Positions 14,501 to 29,181 of a stretch of 64,000 nt of DNA are shown here, in pieces. The stretch's first letter is position 1. Each line of letters starts with the position of its first letter. The stretch is from Bathymodiolus brooksi (Eukaryota; Mollusca; Bivalvia; Mytilida; Modiolidae), in contig OY804577.1 in the NCBI GenBank assembly GCA_963680875.1, forward strand, positions 103,613,906 through 103,677,905, read 5' to 3'. Both the position numbers and the translations under genes were made by a program. The notes under the pieces were generated by a model that saw nothing but the letters and a program-made list of their open reading frames with translations, was not told where the DNA came from and ran no database searches.

Positions 14501-17500
14501 CACTAATTATTACACCACCTATGTAGTTTGACTTGACATGAGATAAAACCCATGATCTACTACACTTGAGGTGAGTACACTAATTATTACACCACCTATG
14601 TAGTTTGACTTGACATGAGATAAAACCCATGATCTACTACACTTGAGGTGAGTACACTAATTATTACACCACATATGTAGTTTGACTTGACATGAGATAA
14701 AACCCATGATCTACTACATTTGAGGTGAGTACACTAATTATTACACCACCTATGTAGTTTGACTTGACATGAGATAAAACCCATGATCTACTACACTTGA
14801 GGTGAGTACACTAATTATTACACCACATATGTAGTTTGACTTGACATGAGATAAAACCCATGATCTACTACATTTGAGGTGAGTACACTAATTATTACAC
14901 CACCTATGTAGTTTGACTTGACATGAGATAAAACCCATGATCTACTACACTTGAGGTGAGTACACTAATTATTACACCACCTATGTAGTTTGACTTGACA
15001 TGAGATAAAACCCATGATCTACTACACTTGAGGTGAGTACACTAATTATTACACCACCTATGTAGTTTGACTTGACATGAGATAAAACCCATGATCTACT
15101 ACACTTGAGGTGAGTACACTAATTATTACACCACCTATGTAGTTTGACTTGACATGAGATAAAACCCATGATCTACTACACTTGAGGCGAGTACACTAAT
15201 TATTACACCACCTATGTAGTTTGACTTGACATGAGATAAAACCCATGATCTACTACACTTGAGGTGAGTATGCTAATTATTACACCACCTATGTAGTTTG
15301 ACTTGACATGAGATAAAACCCATGATCTACTACACTTGAGGTGAGTACACTAATTATTACACCACCTATGTAGTTTGACTTGACATGAGATAAAACCCAT
15401 GATCTACTACACTTGAGGTGAGTACACTAATTTTTACACCACCTATGTAGTTTGACTTGACATGAGATAAAACCCATGATCTACTACACTTGAGGTGAGT
15501 ACACTAATTATTACACCACCTATGTAGTTTGACTTGACATGAGATAAAACCCATGATCTACTACACTTGAGGTGAGTACACTAATTATTACACCACCTAT
15601 GTAGTTTGACTTGACATGAGATAAAACCCATGATCTACTACACTTGAGGTGAGTACACTAATTATTACACCACATATGTAGTTTGACTTGACATGAGATA
15701 AAACCCATGATCTACTACATTTGAGGTGAGTACACTAATTATTACACCACCTATGTAGTTTGACTTGACATGAGATAAAACCCATGATCTACTACACTTG
15801 AGGTGAGTACACTAATTATTACACCACATATGTAGTTTGACTTGACATGAGATAAAACCCATGATCTACTACATTTGAGGTGAGTACACTAATTATTACA
15901 CCACCTATGTAGTTTGACTTGACATGAGATAAAACCCATGATCTACTACACTTGAGGTGAGTATGCTAATTATTACACCACCTATGTAGTTTGACTTGAC
16001 ATGAGATAAAACCCATGATCTACTATACTTGAGATGAGTATACTAATTATTACACCATCTATGTAGTTTGACTTGACATGAGATAAAACCCATGATCTAC
16101 TACACTTGAGACGAGTACACTAATTATTACACCACCTATGTAGTTTGACTTGACATGAGATAAAACCCATGATCTACTACACTTGAGACGAGTATGCTAA
16201 TTATTACACCACCTATGTAGTTTGACTTGACATGAGATAAAACCCATGATCTACTACATTTGAGGTGAGTACGCTAATTATTACACCACCTATGTAGTTT
16301 GACTTGACATGAGATAAAACCCACGATCTACTACACTTGAGGTGAGTACACTAATTATTACACCACCTATGTAGTTTGACTTGACATGAGATAAAACCCA
16401 TGATCTACTACACTTGAGGTGAGTACGCTAATTATTACACCACCTATGTAGTTTGACTTGACATGAGATAAAACCCATGATCTACTACACTTGAGGTGAG
16501 TATGCTAATTATTACACCACCTATGTAGTTTGACTTGACATGAGATAAAACCCATGATCTACTACACTTGAGATGAGTATACTAATTATTACACCATCTA
16601 TGTAGTTTGACTTGACATGAGATAAAACCCATGATCTACTACACTTGAGACGAGTACGCTAATTATTACACCACCTATGTAGTTTGACTTGACATGAGAT
16701 AAAACCCATGATCTACTACACTTGAGGTGAGTATGTTAATTATTACAACACCTATGTAGTTTGACTTGACATGAGATAAAACCCATGATCTACTACACTT
16801 GAGGTGAGTACACTAATTATTACACCACCTATGTAGTTTGACTTGACATGAGATAAAACCCATGATCTACTACACTTGAGGTGAGTACACTAATTATTAC
16901 ACCACCTATGTAGTTTGACTTGACATGAGATAAAACCCATGATCTACTACACTTGAGGTGAGTACACTAATTATTACACCACATATGTAGTTTGACTTGA
17001 CATGAGATAAAACCCATGATCTACTACATTTGAGGTGAGTACACTAATTATTACACCACATATGTAGTTTGACTTGACATGAGATAAAACCCATGATCTA
17101 CTACACTTGAGGTGAGTACACTAATTATTACACCACATATGTAGTTTGACTTGACATGAGATAAAACCCATGATCTACTACATTTGAGGTGAGTACACTA
17201 ATTATTACACCACCTATGTAGTTTGACTTGACATGAGATAAAACCCATGATCTACTACACTTGATGTGAGTACACTAATTATTACACCACCTATGTAGTT
17301 TGACTTGACATGAGATAAAACCCATGATCTACTACACTTGAGGTGAGTACACTAATTATTACACCACCTATGTAGTTTGACTTGACATGAGATAAAACCC
17401 ATGATCTACTACACTTGAGGTGAGTACACTAATTATTACACCACCTATGTAGTTTGACTTGACATGAGATAAAACCCATGATCTACTACACTTGAGGCGA

Positions 17501-20500
17501 GTACACTAATTATTACACCACCTATGTAGTTTGACTTGACATGAGATAAAACCCATGATCTACTACACTTGAGGTGAGTATGCTAATTATTACACCACCT
17601 ATGTAGTTTGACTTGACATGAGATAAAACCCATGATCTACTACACTTGAGGTGAGTACACTAATTATTACACCACCTATGTAGTTTGACTTGACATGAGA
17701 TAAAACCCATGATCTACTACACTTGAGGTGAGTACACTAATTTTTACACCACCTATGTAGTTTGACTTGACATGAGATAAAACCCATGATCTACTACACT
17801 TGAGGTGAGTACACTAATTATTACACCACCTATGTAGTTTGACTTGACATGAGATAAAACCCATGATCTACTACACTTGAGGTGAGTACACTAATTATTA
17901 CACCACCTATGTAGTTTGACTTGACATGAGATAAAACCCATGATCTACTACACTTGAGGTGAGTACACTAATTATTACACCACATATGTAGTTTGACTTG
18001 ACATGAGATAAAACCCATGATCTACTACATTTGAGGTGAGTACACTAATTATTACACCACCTATGTAGTTTGACTTGACATGAGATAAAACCCATGATCT
18101 ACTACACTTGAGGTGAGTACACTAATTATTACACCACATATGTAGTTTGACTTGACATGAGATAAAACCCATGATCTACTACATTTGAGGTGAGTACACT
18201 AATTATTACACCACCTATGTAGTTTGACTTGACATGAGATAAAACCCATGATCTACTACACTTGAGGTGAGTATGCTAATTATTACACCACCTATGTAGT
18301 TTGACTTGACATGAGATAAAACCCATGATCTACTATACTTGAGATGAGTATACTAATTATTACACCATCTATGTAGTTTGACTTGACATGAGATAAAACC
18401 CATGATCTACTACACTTGAGACGAGTACGCTAATTATTACACCACCTATGTAGTTTGACTTGACATGAGATAAAACCCATGATCTACTACACTTGAGACG
18501 AGTATGCTAATTATTACACCACCTATGTAGTTTGACTTGACATGAGATAAAACCCATGATCTACTACATTTGAGGTGAGTACGCTAATTATTACACCACC
18601 TATGTAGTTTGACTTGACATGAGATAAAACCCACGATCTACTACACTTGAGGTGAGTACACTAATTATTACACCACCTATGTAGTTTGACTTGACATGAG
18701 ATAAAACCCATGATCTACTACACTTGAGGTGAGTACGCTAATTATTACACCACCTATGTAGTTTGACTTGACATGAGATAAAACCCATGATCTACTACAC
18801 TTGAGATGAGTATACTAATTATTACACCATCTATGTAGTTTGACTTGACATGAGATAAAACCCATGATCTACTACACTTGAGACGAGTACGCTAATTATT
18901 ACACCACCTATGTAGTTTGACTTGACATGAGATAAAACCCATGATCTACTACACTTGAGACGAGTATGCTAATTATTACACCACCTATGTAGTTTGACTT
19001 GACATGAGATAAAACCCATGATCTACTACATTTGAGGTGAGTACGCTAATTATTACACCACCTATGTAGTTTGACTTGACATGAGATAAAACCCATGATC
19101 TACTACACTTGAGGTGAGTACACTAATTATTACACCACCTATGTAGTTTGACTTGACATGAGATAAAACCCATGATCTACTACACTTGAGGTGAGTACAC
19201 TAATTTTTACACCACCTATGTAGTTTGACTTGACATGAGATAAAACCCATGATCTACTACACTTGAGGTGAGTACACTAATTATTACACCACCTATGTAG
19301 TTTGACTTGACATGAGATAAAACCCATGATCTACTACACTTGAGGTGAGTACACTAATTATTACACCACCTATGTAGTTTGACTTGACATGAGATAAAAC
19401 CCATGATCTACTACACTTGAGGTGAGTACACTAATTATTACACCACATATGTAGTTTGACTTGACATGAGATAAAACCCATGATCTACTACATTTGAGGT
19501 GAGTACACTAATTATTACACCACCTATGTAGTTTGACTTGACATGAGATAAAACCCATGATCTACTACACTTGAGGTGAGTACACTAATTATTACACCAC
19601 ATATGTAGTTTGACTTGACATGAGATAAAACCCATGATCTACTACATTTGAGGTGAGTACACTAATTATTACACCACCTATGTAGTTTGACTTGACATGA
19701 GATAAAACCCATGATCTACTACACTTGAGGTGAGTATGCTAATTATTACACCACCTATGTAGTTTGACTTGATATGAGATAAAACCCATGATCTACTACA
19801 CTTGAGGCGAGTACGCTAATTATTACACCACCTATGTAGTTTGACTTGACATGAGATAAAACCCATGATCTACTATACTTGAGATGAGTATACTAATTAT
19901 TACACCATCTATGTAGTTTGACTTGACATGAGATAAAACCCACGATCTACTACACTTGAGGTGAGTACACTAATTATTACACCACCTATGTAGTTTGACT
20001 TGACATGAGATAAAACCCACGATCTACTACACTTGAGGTGAGTACACTAATTATTACACCACCTATGTAGTTTGACTTGACATGAGATAAAACCCATGAT
20101 CTACTATACACTTGAGGTGAGTACGCTAATTATTACACCACCTATGTAGTTTGACTTGACATGAGATAAAACCCATGATCTACTACACTTGAGGTGAGTA
20201 CACTAATTATTACACCACCTATGCAGTTTGACTTGACATGAGATAAAACCCATGATCTACTACACTTGAGGTGAGTATACTAATTATTACACCACCTATG
20301 TAGTTTGACTTGACATGAGATAAAACCCATGATCTACTACACTTGAGGTGAGTACACTAATTATTACACCACCTATGTAGTTTGACTTGACATGAGATAA
20401 AACCCATGATCTACTACACTTGAGGTGAGTACACTAATTATTACACCACCTATGTAGTTTGACTTGACATGAGATAAAACCCATGATCTACTACACTTGA

Positions 20501-23500
20501 GGTGAGTACACTAATTATTACACCACCTATGTAGTTTGACTTGACATGAGATAAAACCCATGATCTACTACACTTGAGGTGAGTATGCTAATTATTACAC
20601 CACCTATGTAGTTTGACTTGACATGAGATAAAACCCATGATCTACTACACTTGAGGCGAGTACACTAATTATTACACCACCTATGTAGTTTGACTTGACA
20701 TGAGATAAAACCCATGATCTACTACACTTGAGGTGAGTACACTAATTATTACACCACCTATGTAGTTTGACTTGACATGAGATAAAACCCATGATCTACT
20801 ACACTTGAGGTGAGTACACTAATTATTACACCACCTATGTAGTTTGACTTGACATGAGATAAAACCCATGATCTACTACACTTGAGGTGAGTACATTAAT
20901 TATTACACCACCTATGTAGTTTGACTTGACATGAGATAAAACCCATGATCTACTACACTTGCGGTGAGTACACTAATTATTACACCACCTATGTAGTTTG
21001 ACTTGACATGAGATAAAACCCATGATCTACTACACTTGAGGCAAGTACGCTAATTATTACACCACCTATGTAGTTTGACTTGACATGAGATAAAACCCAT
21101 GATCTACTACACTTGAGGTGAGTACACTAATTATTACACCATCTATGCAGTTTGACTTGACATGAGATAAAACCCATGATCTACTACACTTGAGGTGAGT
21201 ATGCTAATTATTACACCACCTATGTAGTTTGACTTGACATGAGATAAAACCCATGATCTACTACACTTGAGGTGAGTATGCTAATTATTACACCACCTAT
21301 TTAGTTTGACTTGACATGAGATAAAACCCATGATCTACTACACTTGAGGTGAGTACGCTAATTATTACACCACCTATGTAGTTTGACTTGACATGAGATA
21401 AAACCCATGATCTACTACACTTGAGGTGAGTACACTAATTATTACACCACCTATGTAGTTTGACTTGACATGAGATAAAACCCATGATCTACTACACTTG
21501 AGGCAAGTACGCTAATTATTACACCACCTATGTAGTTTGACTTGACATGAGATAAAACCCATGATCTACTACACTTGAGGTGAGTACACTAATTATTACA
21601 CCATCTATGCAGTTTGACTTGACATGAGATAAAACCCATGATCTACTACACTTGAGGTGAGTATGCTAATTATTACACCACCTATGTAGTTTGACTTGAC
21701 ATGAGATAAAACCCATGATCTACTACACTTGAGGTGAGTATGCTAATTATTACACCACCTATTTAGTTTGACTTGACATGAGATAAAACCCATGATCTAC
21801 TACACTTGAGGTGAGTACACTAATTATTACACCACCTATGTAGTTTGACTTGACATGAGATAAAACCCACGATCTACTACACTTGAGGTGAGTACACTAA
21901 TTATTACACCACCTATGTAGTTTGACTTGACATGAGATAAAACCCATGATCTACTACACTTGAGGTGAGTACATTAATTATTACACCACCTATGTAGTTT
22001 GACTTGACATGAGATAAAACCCATGATCTACTACACTTGAGATGAGTACACTAATTATTACACCACCTATGTAGTTTGACTTGACATGAGATAAAACCCA
22101 TGATCTACTACACTTGAGGTGAGTACACTAATTATTACACCACATATGTAGTTTGACTTGACATGAGATAAAACCCATGATCTACTACACTTGAGGTGAG
22201 TATACTAATTATTACACCACCTATGTAGTTTGACTTGACATGAGATAAAACCCATGATATACTACACATGAGGTGAGTGCACTAATTATTACACCACCTT
22301 TGTAGTTTGACTTGCCATGAGATAAAACCAATGATTTACTACACTTGAGGTGAGTACACTAATTATTACACCACCTATGTAGTTTGACTTGACATGAGAT
22401 AAAACCCATGATCTACTACACTTGAGGTGAGTACACTAATTATTACACCACCTATGTAGTTTGACTTGACATGAGATAAAACCCATGATATACTACACAT
22501 GAGGTGAGTACACTAATTATTACACCACCTATGTAGTTTGACTTGCCATGAGATAAAACCCATGATCTACTACACTTGAGGTGAGTACACTAATTATTAC
22601 ACCACCTATGTAGTTTGACTTGACATGAGATAAAACCCATGATCTACTACACTTGAGGTGAGTACACTAATTATTACACCACCTATGTAGTTTGACTTGA
22701 CATGAGATAAAACCCATGATCTACTACACTTGAGGCGAGTACACTAATTATTACACCACCTATGTAGTTTGACTTGACATGAGATAAAACCCATGATCTA
22801 CTACACTTGAGGCGAGTACACTAATTATTACACCACCTATGTAGTTTGACTTGCCATGAGATAAAACCCATGATCTACTACACTTGAGGCGAGTACACTA
22901 ATTATTACACCACCTATGTAGTTTGACTTGACATGAGATAAAACCCATGATCTACTACACTTGAGGTGAGTACACTAATTATTACACCACCTATGTAGTT
23001 TGACTTGACATGAGATAAAACCCATGATCTACTACACTTGAGGTGAGTACACTAATTATTACACCACCTATGTAGTTTGACTTGACATGAGATAAAACCC
23101 ATGATCTACTACACTTGAGGCGAGTATGCTAATTATTACACCACCTATGTAGTTTGACTTGACATGAGATAAATCCATGATCTACTACACTTGAGGTGAG
23201 TACACTAATTATTACACCACCTATGTAGTTTGACTTGACATGAGATAAAACCCATGATCTACTACACTTGAGGTGAGTACGCTAATTATTACACCACCTA
23301 TGTAGTTTGACTTGACATGAGATAAAACCCATGATCTACTACACTTGAGGTGAGTACACTAATTATTACACCACCTATGTAGTTTGACTTGACATGAGAT
23401 AAAACCCATGATCTACTACACTTGAGGTGAGTACACTAATTATTACACCACCTATGTAGTTTGACTTGACATGAGATAAAACCCATGTTCTACTATACAC

Positions 23501-26500
23501 TTGAGGTGAGTACGCTAATTATTACACCACCTATGTAGTTTGACTTGACATGAGATAAAACCCATGATCTACTACACTTGAGGTGAGTACACTAATTATT
23601 ACACCACCTATGCAGTTTGACTTGACATGAGATAAAACCCATGATCTACTACACTTGAGGTGAGTATGCTAATTATTACACCACCTATGTAGTTTGACTT
23701 GACATGAGATAAAACCCATGATCTACTACACTTGAGGTGAGTACACTAATTATTACACCACCTATGTAGTTTGACTTGACATGAGATAAAACCCATGATC
23801 TACTACACTTGAGGTGAGTACACTAATTATTACACCACCTATGTAGTTTGACTTGACATGAGATAAAACCCATGATCTACTACACTTGAGGTGAGTACAC
23901 TAATTATTACACCACCTATGTAGTTTGACTTGACATGAGATAAAACCCATGATCTACTACACTTGAGGTGAGTACGCTAATTATTACACCACCTATGTAG
24001 TTTGACTCGACATGAGATAAAACCCATGATCTACTACACTTGAGGCAAGTACGCTAATTATTACACCACCTATGTAGTTTGACTTGACATGAGATAAAAC
24101 CCATGATCTACTACACTTGAGGTGAGTACACTAATTATTACACCATCTATGCAGTTTGACTTGACATGAGATAAAACCCATGATCTACTACACTTGAGGT
24201 GAGTATGCTAATTATTACACCACCTATGTAGTTTGACTTGACATGAGATAAAACCCATGATCTACTACACTTGAGGTGAGTATGCTAATTATTACACCAC
24301 CTATTTAGTTTGACTTGACATGAGATAAAACCCATGATCTACTACACTTGAGGTGAGTACACTAATTATTACACCACCTATGTAGTTTGACTTGACATGA
24401 GATAAAACCCACGATCTACTACACTTGAGGTGAGTACACTAATTATTACACCACCTATGTAGTTTGACTTGACATGAGATAAAACCCATGATCTACTACA
24501 CTTGAGGTGAGTACATTAATTATTACACCACCTATGTAGTTTGACTTGACATGAGATAAAACCCATGATCTACTACACTTGAGGTGAGTACACTAATTAT
24601 TACACCACCTATGTAGTTTGACTTGACATGAGATAAAACCCATGATCTACTACACTTGAGGTGAGTACACTAATTATTACACCACATATGTAGTTTGACT
24701 TGACATGAGATAAAACCCATGATCTACTACACTTGAGGTGAGTACACTAATTATTACACCACCTATGTAGTTTGACTTGACATGAGATAAAACCCATGAT
24801 ATACTACACATGAGGTGAGTACACTAATTATTACACCACCTTTGTAGTTTGACTTGCCATGAGATAAAACCCATGATCTACTACACTTGAGGTGAGTACA
24901 CTAATTATTACACCACCTATGTAGTTTGACTTGACATGAGATAAAACCCATGATCTACTACACTTGAGGTGAGTACACTAATTATTACACCACCTATGTA
25001 GTTTGACTTGACATGAGATAAAACCCATGATATACTACACATGAGGTGAGTACACTAATTATTACACCACCTATGTAGTTTGACTTGCCATGAGATAAAA
25101 CCCATGATCTACTACACTTGAGGTGAGTACACTAATTATTACACCACCTATGTAGTTTGACTTGACATGAGATAAAACCCATGATCTACTACACTTGAGG
25201 TGAGTACACTAATTATTACACCACCTATGTAGTTTGACTTGACATGAGATAAAACCCACGATCTACTACACTTGAGGTGAGTACACTAATTATTACACCA
25301 CCTATGTAGTTTGACTTGACATGAGATAAAACCCATGATCTACTACACTTGAGGCGAGTACACTAATTATTACACCACCTATGTAGTTTGACTTGCCATG
25401 AGATAAAACCCATGATCTACTACACTTGAGGCGAGTACACTAATTATTACACCACCTATGTAGTTTGACTTGACATGAGATAAAACCCATGATCTACTAC
25501 ACTTGAGGTGAGTACACTAATTATTACACCACCTATGTAGTTTGACTTGACATGAGATAAAACCCATGATCTACTACACTTGAGGTGAGTACACTAATTA
25601 TTACACCACCTATGTAGTTTGACTTGACATGAGATAAAACCCATGATCTACTACACTTGAGGTGAGTACACTAATTATTACACCACCTATGTAGTTTGAC
25701 TTGACATGAGATAAAACCCATGATCTACTACACTTGAGGTGAGTACACTAATTATTACACCACCTATGTAGTTTGACTTGACATGAGATAAAACCCATGA
25801 TCTACTACACTTGAGGTGAGTACACTAATTATTACACCACCTATGTAGTTTGACTTGACATGAGATAAAACCCATGATCTACTACACTTGAGGTGAGTAC
25901 ACTAATTATTACACCACCTATGTAGTTTGACTTGACATGAGATAAAACCCATGATCTACTACACTTGAGGTGAGTACACTAATTATTACACCACCTATGT
26001 AGTTTGACTTGACATGAGATAAAACCCATGATCTACTACACTTGAGGTGAGTACACTAATTATTACACCACCTATGTAGTTTGACTTGACATGAGATAAA
26101 ACCCACGATCTACTACACTTGAGGTGAGTACACTAATTATTACACCACCTATGTAGTTTGACTTGACATGAGATAAAACCCATGATCTACTACACTTGAG
26201 GTGAGTACACTAATTATTACACCACCTATGTAGTTTGACTTGACATGAGATAAAACCCATGATTTACTACACTTGAGGTGAGTACACTAATTATTACACC
26301 ACCTATGTAGTTTGACTTGACATGAGATAAAACCCATGATCTACTACACTTGAGGTGAGTACACTAATTATTACACCACCTATGTAGTTTGACTTGACAT
26401 GAGATAAAACCCATGATCTACTACACTTGAGGTGAGTACACTAATTATTACACCACCTATGTAGTTTGACTTGACATGAGATAAAACCCATGATCTACTA

Positions 26501-26604
26501 CACTTGAGGTGAGTATGCTAATTATTACACCACCTATGTAGTTTGACTTGACATGAGATAAAACCCATGATCTACTACACTTGAGGTGAGTATGCTAATT
26601 ATTC
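5519..26604 (-). repeat. 21-kb satellite array, 77-bp unit, about 274 copies, tRNA/SINE-derived
   Basis: Head-to-tail 77-bp units run from gttttgacttgacatgagat at about 5517 to the break at 26604. Nearly all units differ only by point changes. Rare length variants exist: about -5 near 6188, +2 at 20101 and 23490, -1 near 23172. On the minus strand a unit reads like a worn tRNA: ggtggtgtaataattag at the A-box position and catgggttttatctc at the B-box position, with a near-tRNA length. I infer descent from the head of the neighbouring SINE. Higher-order repeats of 53 units (4,081 bp; 6841 versus 10922), 30 units (2,310 bp; 14421 versus 16731), 33 units (2,542 bp) and 6 units (462 bp) are visible. 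The whole array lies in the fourth intron of the TIR gene. Confidence 0.97.
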
Positions 26605-27204
26605 ATTTTATTAAGGGAAAAATGACAATCTAATAGAAATTAAATGTTTCTTGTATCTTATTTTTTTGGCCAATACACCATAAATGACTAAAAAAGATAC
26701 AACAAACATTAAATTTTAATTAGGTTTGGAAACATAACTGCAGTAATATTATTTTTAAAAGTAAAATGAGGATGATAATGTTAAAACGATTTTGTGATTA
26801 ACAAGATATTTGTTGAGTTTGTCGTCATTTCTTCTGACAGACTAATGGTGTTTCATTAGGCATGGGATTGTCAACTTGTTTTTATACACATACATGTATA
26901 TTCAAACAGAGTGAAATTCATATCCAACAGCTTCTGAAAGAAAAGAAAAATATCAAGACTGATCCTTTGATTTCATAAGTTTTTATGTATTACTGTCTTG
27001 ACAGCAAGCTAGGACCATGTAACTACCTTTGTACTTATCGGAAATTCTAATTTAACTACATTTAGTAGTTCCCCAACAATATTTCAACCTACCTCTTGAA
27101 TGTAACAAAAAGTCAGGTAAAAAGTTCATGACATATGATACTTGTATGACTTTAAGTTCCCACTACTACATTATTGTATTAGTTAAAATAAAATTAGGGG
27201 TTAG
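26605..27204. other. Intron sequence between satellite and SINE
   Basis: AT-rich, no exon signals that fit the gene model, and no repeat recognised. Confidence 0.5.
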
Positions 27205-27460
27205 GGTCAGGGAATGGTGTTTAACGCCACTTTCAACAATATTTCAGTTATATCGTGGCGGTCAGTTTGATTGGTGGAGGTAACAAGAGTAAACAGGAGA
27301 AAACCACCGACCTGTCACAAGTAACTGACAAACTTTATCACATAATGTTGTATTGAGTACACACCGCCATGAATAGGGTTGGAACTCACAACGTTAGTGG
27401 TGATAGGCACTGATTGCACAGGTAGTTGTAAATCCAACTACCATACAAACATGACCAACC
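27205..27460 (-). mobile_element. tRNA-derived SINE
   Basis: The plus strand reads ggtgtttaacgccactttc, then aatatttcag, gtggcggtcag, ggagaaaaccaccgacctgt and actttatcacataatgttg, ending in gggttggaactcacaac. On the minus strand that last word is a B-box-like gttgtgagttccaaccc. Head and body match the copy at 41575-41852, and the body also matches 50455-50664. It is a non-autonomous retroelement in the intron just downstream of exon 27486-27602. Confidence 0.75.
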
Positions 27461-27485
27461 CTAGTAAATTTTTGGTAATTGTTAC

Positions 27486-27602
27486 CTGAGGTGCACGTGT
27501 ATCTACAGAGTTCAACTGTCCACTGGCTTGATTGTCAGCTTCTACATCTGTCTGATTTAAACTACAGTAAATTAAATCCTGGTTCTCATTACTAACCAAT
27601 CT
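27486..27602 (-). CDS. TIR-domain gene, fourth coding exon
   Basis: The minus-strand acceptor is ctgttttgtag before 27602 and the donor is cctcag/gtaac after 27486. The 117 nt make 39 codons with phase 0 at both ends, which fits the exons on either side. Its residues are about 328-366 of the model, with the words RLVSNENQDLIYCSLN and EADNQASGQLNSVDTR; polar and probably disordered. The acceptor and the first seven exon bases are themselves repeated in the 55-bp array that begins here. Confidence 0.65.
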
Positions 27603-28014
27603 CTACAAAACAGATAATAGCACTAAACATACTGTATTCTAGATATATATACAATCTCTACACAACAGATAATAGCACTAAATATACTGTAATCTAGATA
27701 TATATACAATCTCTACACAACAGTTTATAGCACTAAACATACTGTATTCTAGATATATATACAATCTCTACACAACAGATAATAGCACTAAATATACTGT
27801 AATCTAGATATATATACAATCTCTACACAACAGATAATAGCACTAAACATACTGTATTCTAGATATCTATACAATCTCTACACAACAGATAATAGCACTA
27901 AATATACTGTATTTTAGATATATATACAATCTCTACACAACAGATAATAGCACTAAACATACTGTATTCTAGATATATATACAATCTCTACACAACAGAT
28001 AATAGCACTAAACA
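27597..28014. repeat. 55-bp tandem array touching a splice acceptor (left part)
   Basis: About 7.5 units of 55 bp (for example from 27652 to 27707) contain caatctctacacaacag, atagcactaaacatactgta and ttctagatatatata. The first unit overlaps the acceptor of exon 27486-27602, so each later unit carries a near copy of it on the minus strand (gttgtgtag/agattg). The array resumes at 28800 after an inserted DNA element. Confidence 0.9.
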
Positions 28015-28799
28015 CAGAGCTCCAGATAATTTTCAAGTCCAAAGGGTAATTACCCCCTACTTTTGAAAATGATGCGTATTTGCATATTTCCTTTGCACTG
28101 TTGTACTCTCTACTTCAGAAAAGATTGCTTACATGTACACTTTTAAAATTATGTTTGACACAAGTGTTATTCAATAAATGCAGGATGCAAGTGAAATTTG
28201 ACACGATTGTGTCATGTTTATTAATAAAATGTTGTAAATATTTTGCTTTTTGCTCGTCGACTTCGGCAGTTTTCACAGCCGTGTTGATAATGTCATCAAT
28301 GATTCCTTAACTATACTGTCACTAGACACAGATGCAACTGTCAGGAACTTAAATATATAATTTTCCGTAGCGCGCTTATTCATGTTCTTGCTCATTTTCA
28401 ACGAACAACGTGTTCCCAAATTTACTTTCATTTTAGTTCTTACTTATTACGTAAACCACATTTATTTGTAATATAATATGACCGCGATTGGATGATTTAT
28501 CGTAAACATCCAATCAGATCTCTTTTGACATCGATGCTTAGAAAGGCAAGCATTCTGTACCCCTCGGATGTATACGCTCTCTCCTTCGAAAAGTATAAAG
28601 GGAAGTAATTACGGGGAATTTCTCAAAGACAAAAATATATTGTTATGTACACGACTGTACAAGTACGCTCCGAATTTGGAAAGTTTGCTTACACAGCAAT
28701 ATGTATGCGTAATGTGTACACTCTGATCTGACAATACATGCGTTTTTACTCGTTTTCATAGCGTAAAAAACGCAAATACGCAGCTTATCTGGAGCTCTG
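28015..28799. mobile_element. hAT-like non-autonomous DNA element
   Basis: The ends are inverted: CAGAGCTCCAGATAA at 28015 and its reverse complement ending at 28799. It interrupts the 55-bp array, whose ctaaac(a/g) word is present on both sides as an imperfect 7-8-bp target duplication. CAG-starting ends with a duplication of about 8 bp suit the hAT superfamily. No transposase frame is visible. Confidence 0.65.
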
Positions 28800-28884
28800 C
28801 TAAACGTACTGTATTCTAGATATATATACAATCTCTACAAAACAGATTATAGCACTAAACATACTGTATTCTAGATATATATTC
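28800..28884. repeat. 55-bp tandem array, right part
   Basis: About 1.5 units of the 27597-28014 array resume directly after the inserted element. Confidence 0.85.
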
Positions 28885-29177
28885 TTAAATGTTTTTTTGC
28901 TTTTTTTTACAATTTTCTATTATTTTGTGGCAAATAGTTTTGCAGTCCAATACATGTAGAGGAAAGTGGAGTTTTCAGAGAAAACCACATCTGACCATCT
29001 ACTATATACATCCCACAAAAAAAACCTGATCTTCTGCTAACCCTACTGACACTAATTTTTAGTGCCTACCCTAGCATTTTTATTTCAGACTTTACCACTT
29101 TTCCCGTTCATGAGTTATGCCCCTTGACTTTTCAAAAAAGAAAAATTTTGGTTTCGGTTCAATAACTTATGTTCCTC
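28885..29177. other. Intron sequence, nothing recognised
   Basis: AT-rich noncoding sequence with words like gttatgccccttgac. These also occur in the degenerate repeat right of 30061. Confidence 0.45.
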
Positions 29178-29181
29178 TTAA

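Noticed and set aside
5519..26604. CRISPR-like regular repeats
   Set aside because: Units are contiguous 77-mers with no unique spacers, there are no cas genes, and the DNA is eukaryotic; this is a satellite.
5519..26604. A strong donor-like word (gag/gtgagt) on the plus strand in every 77-bp unit
   Set aside because: The surrounding gene is on the minus strand and the word is explained by the repeat itself; there is no evidence of plus-strand splicing.
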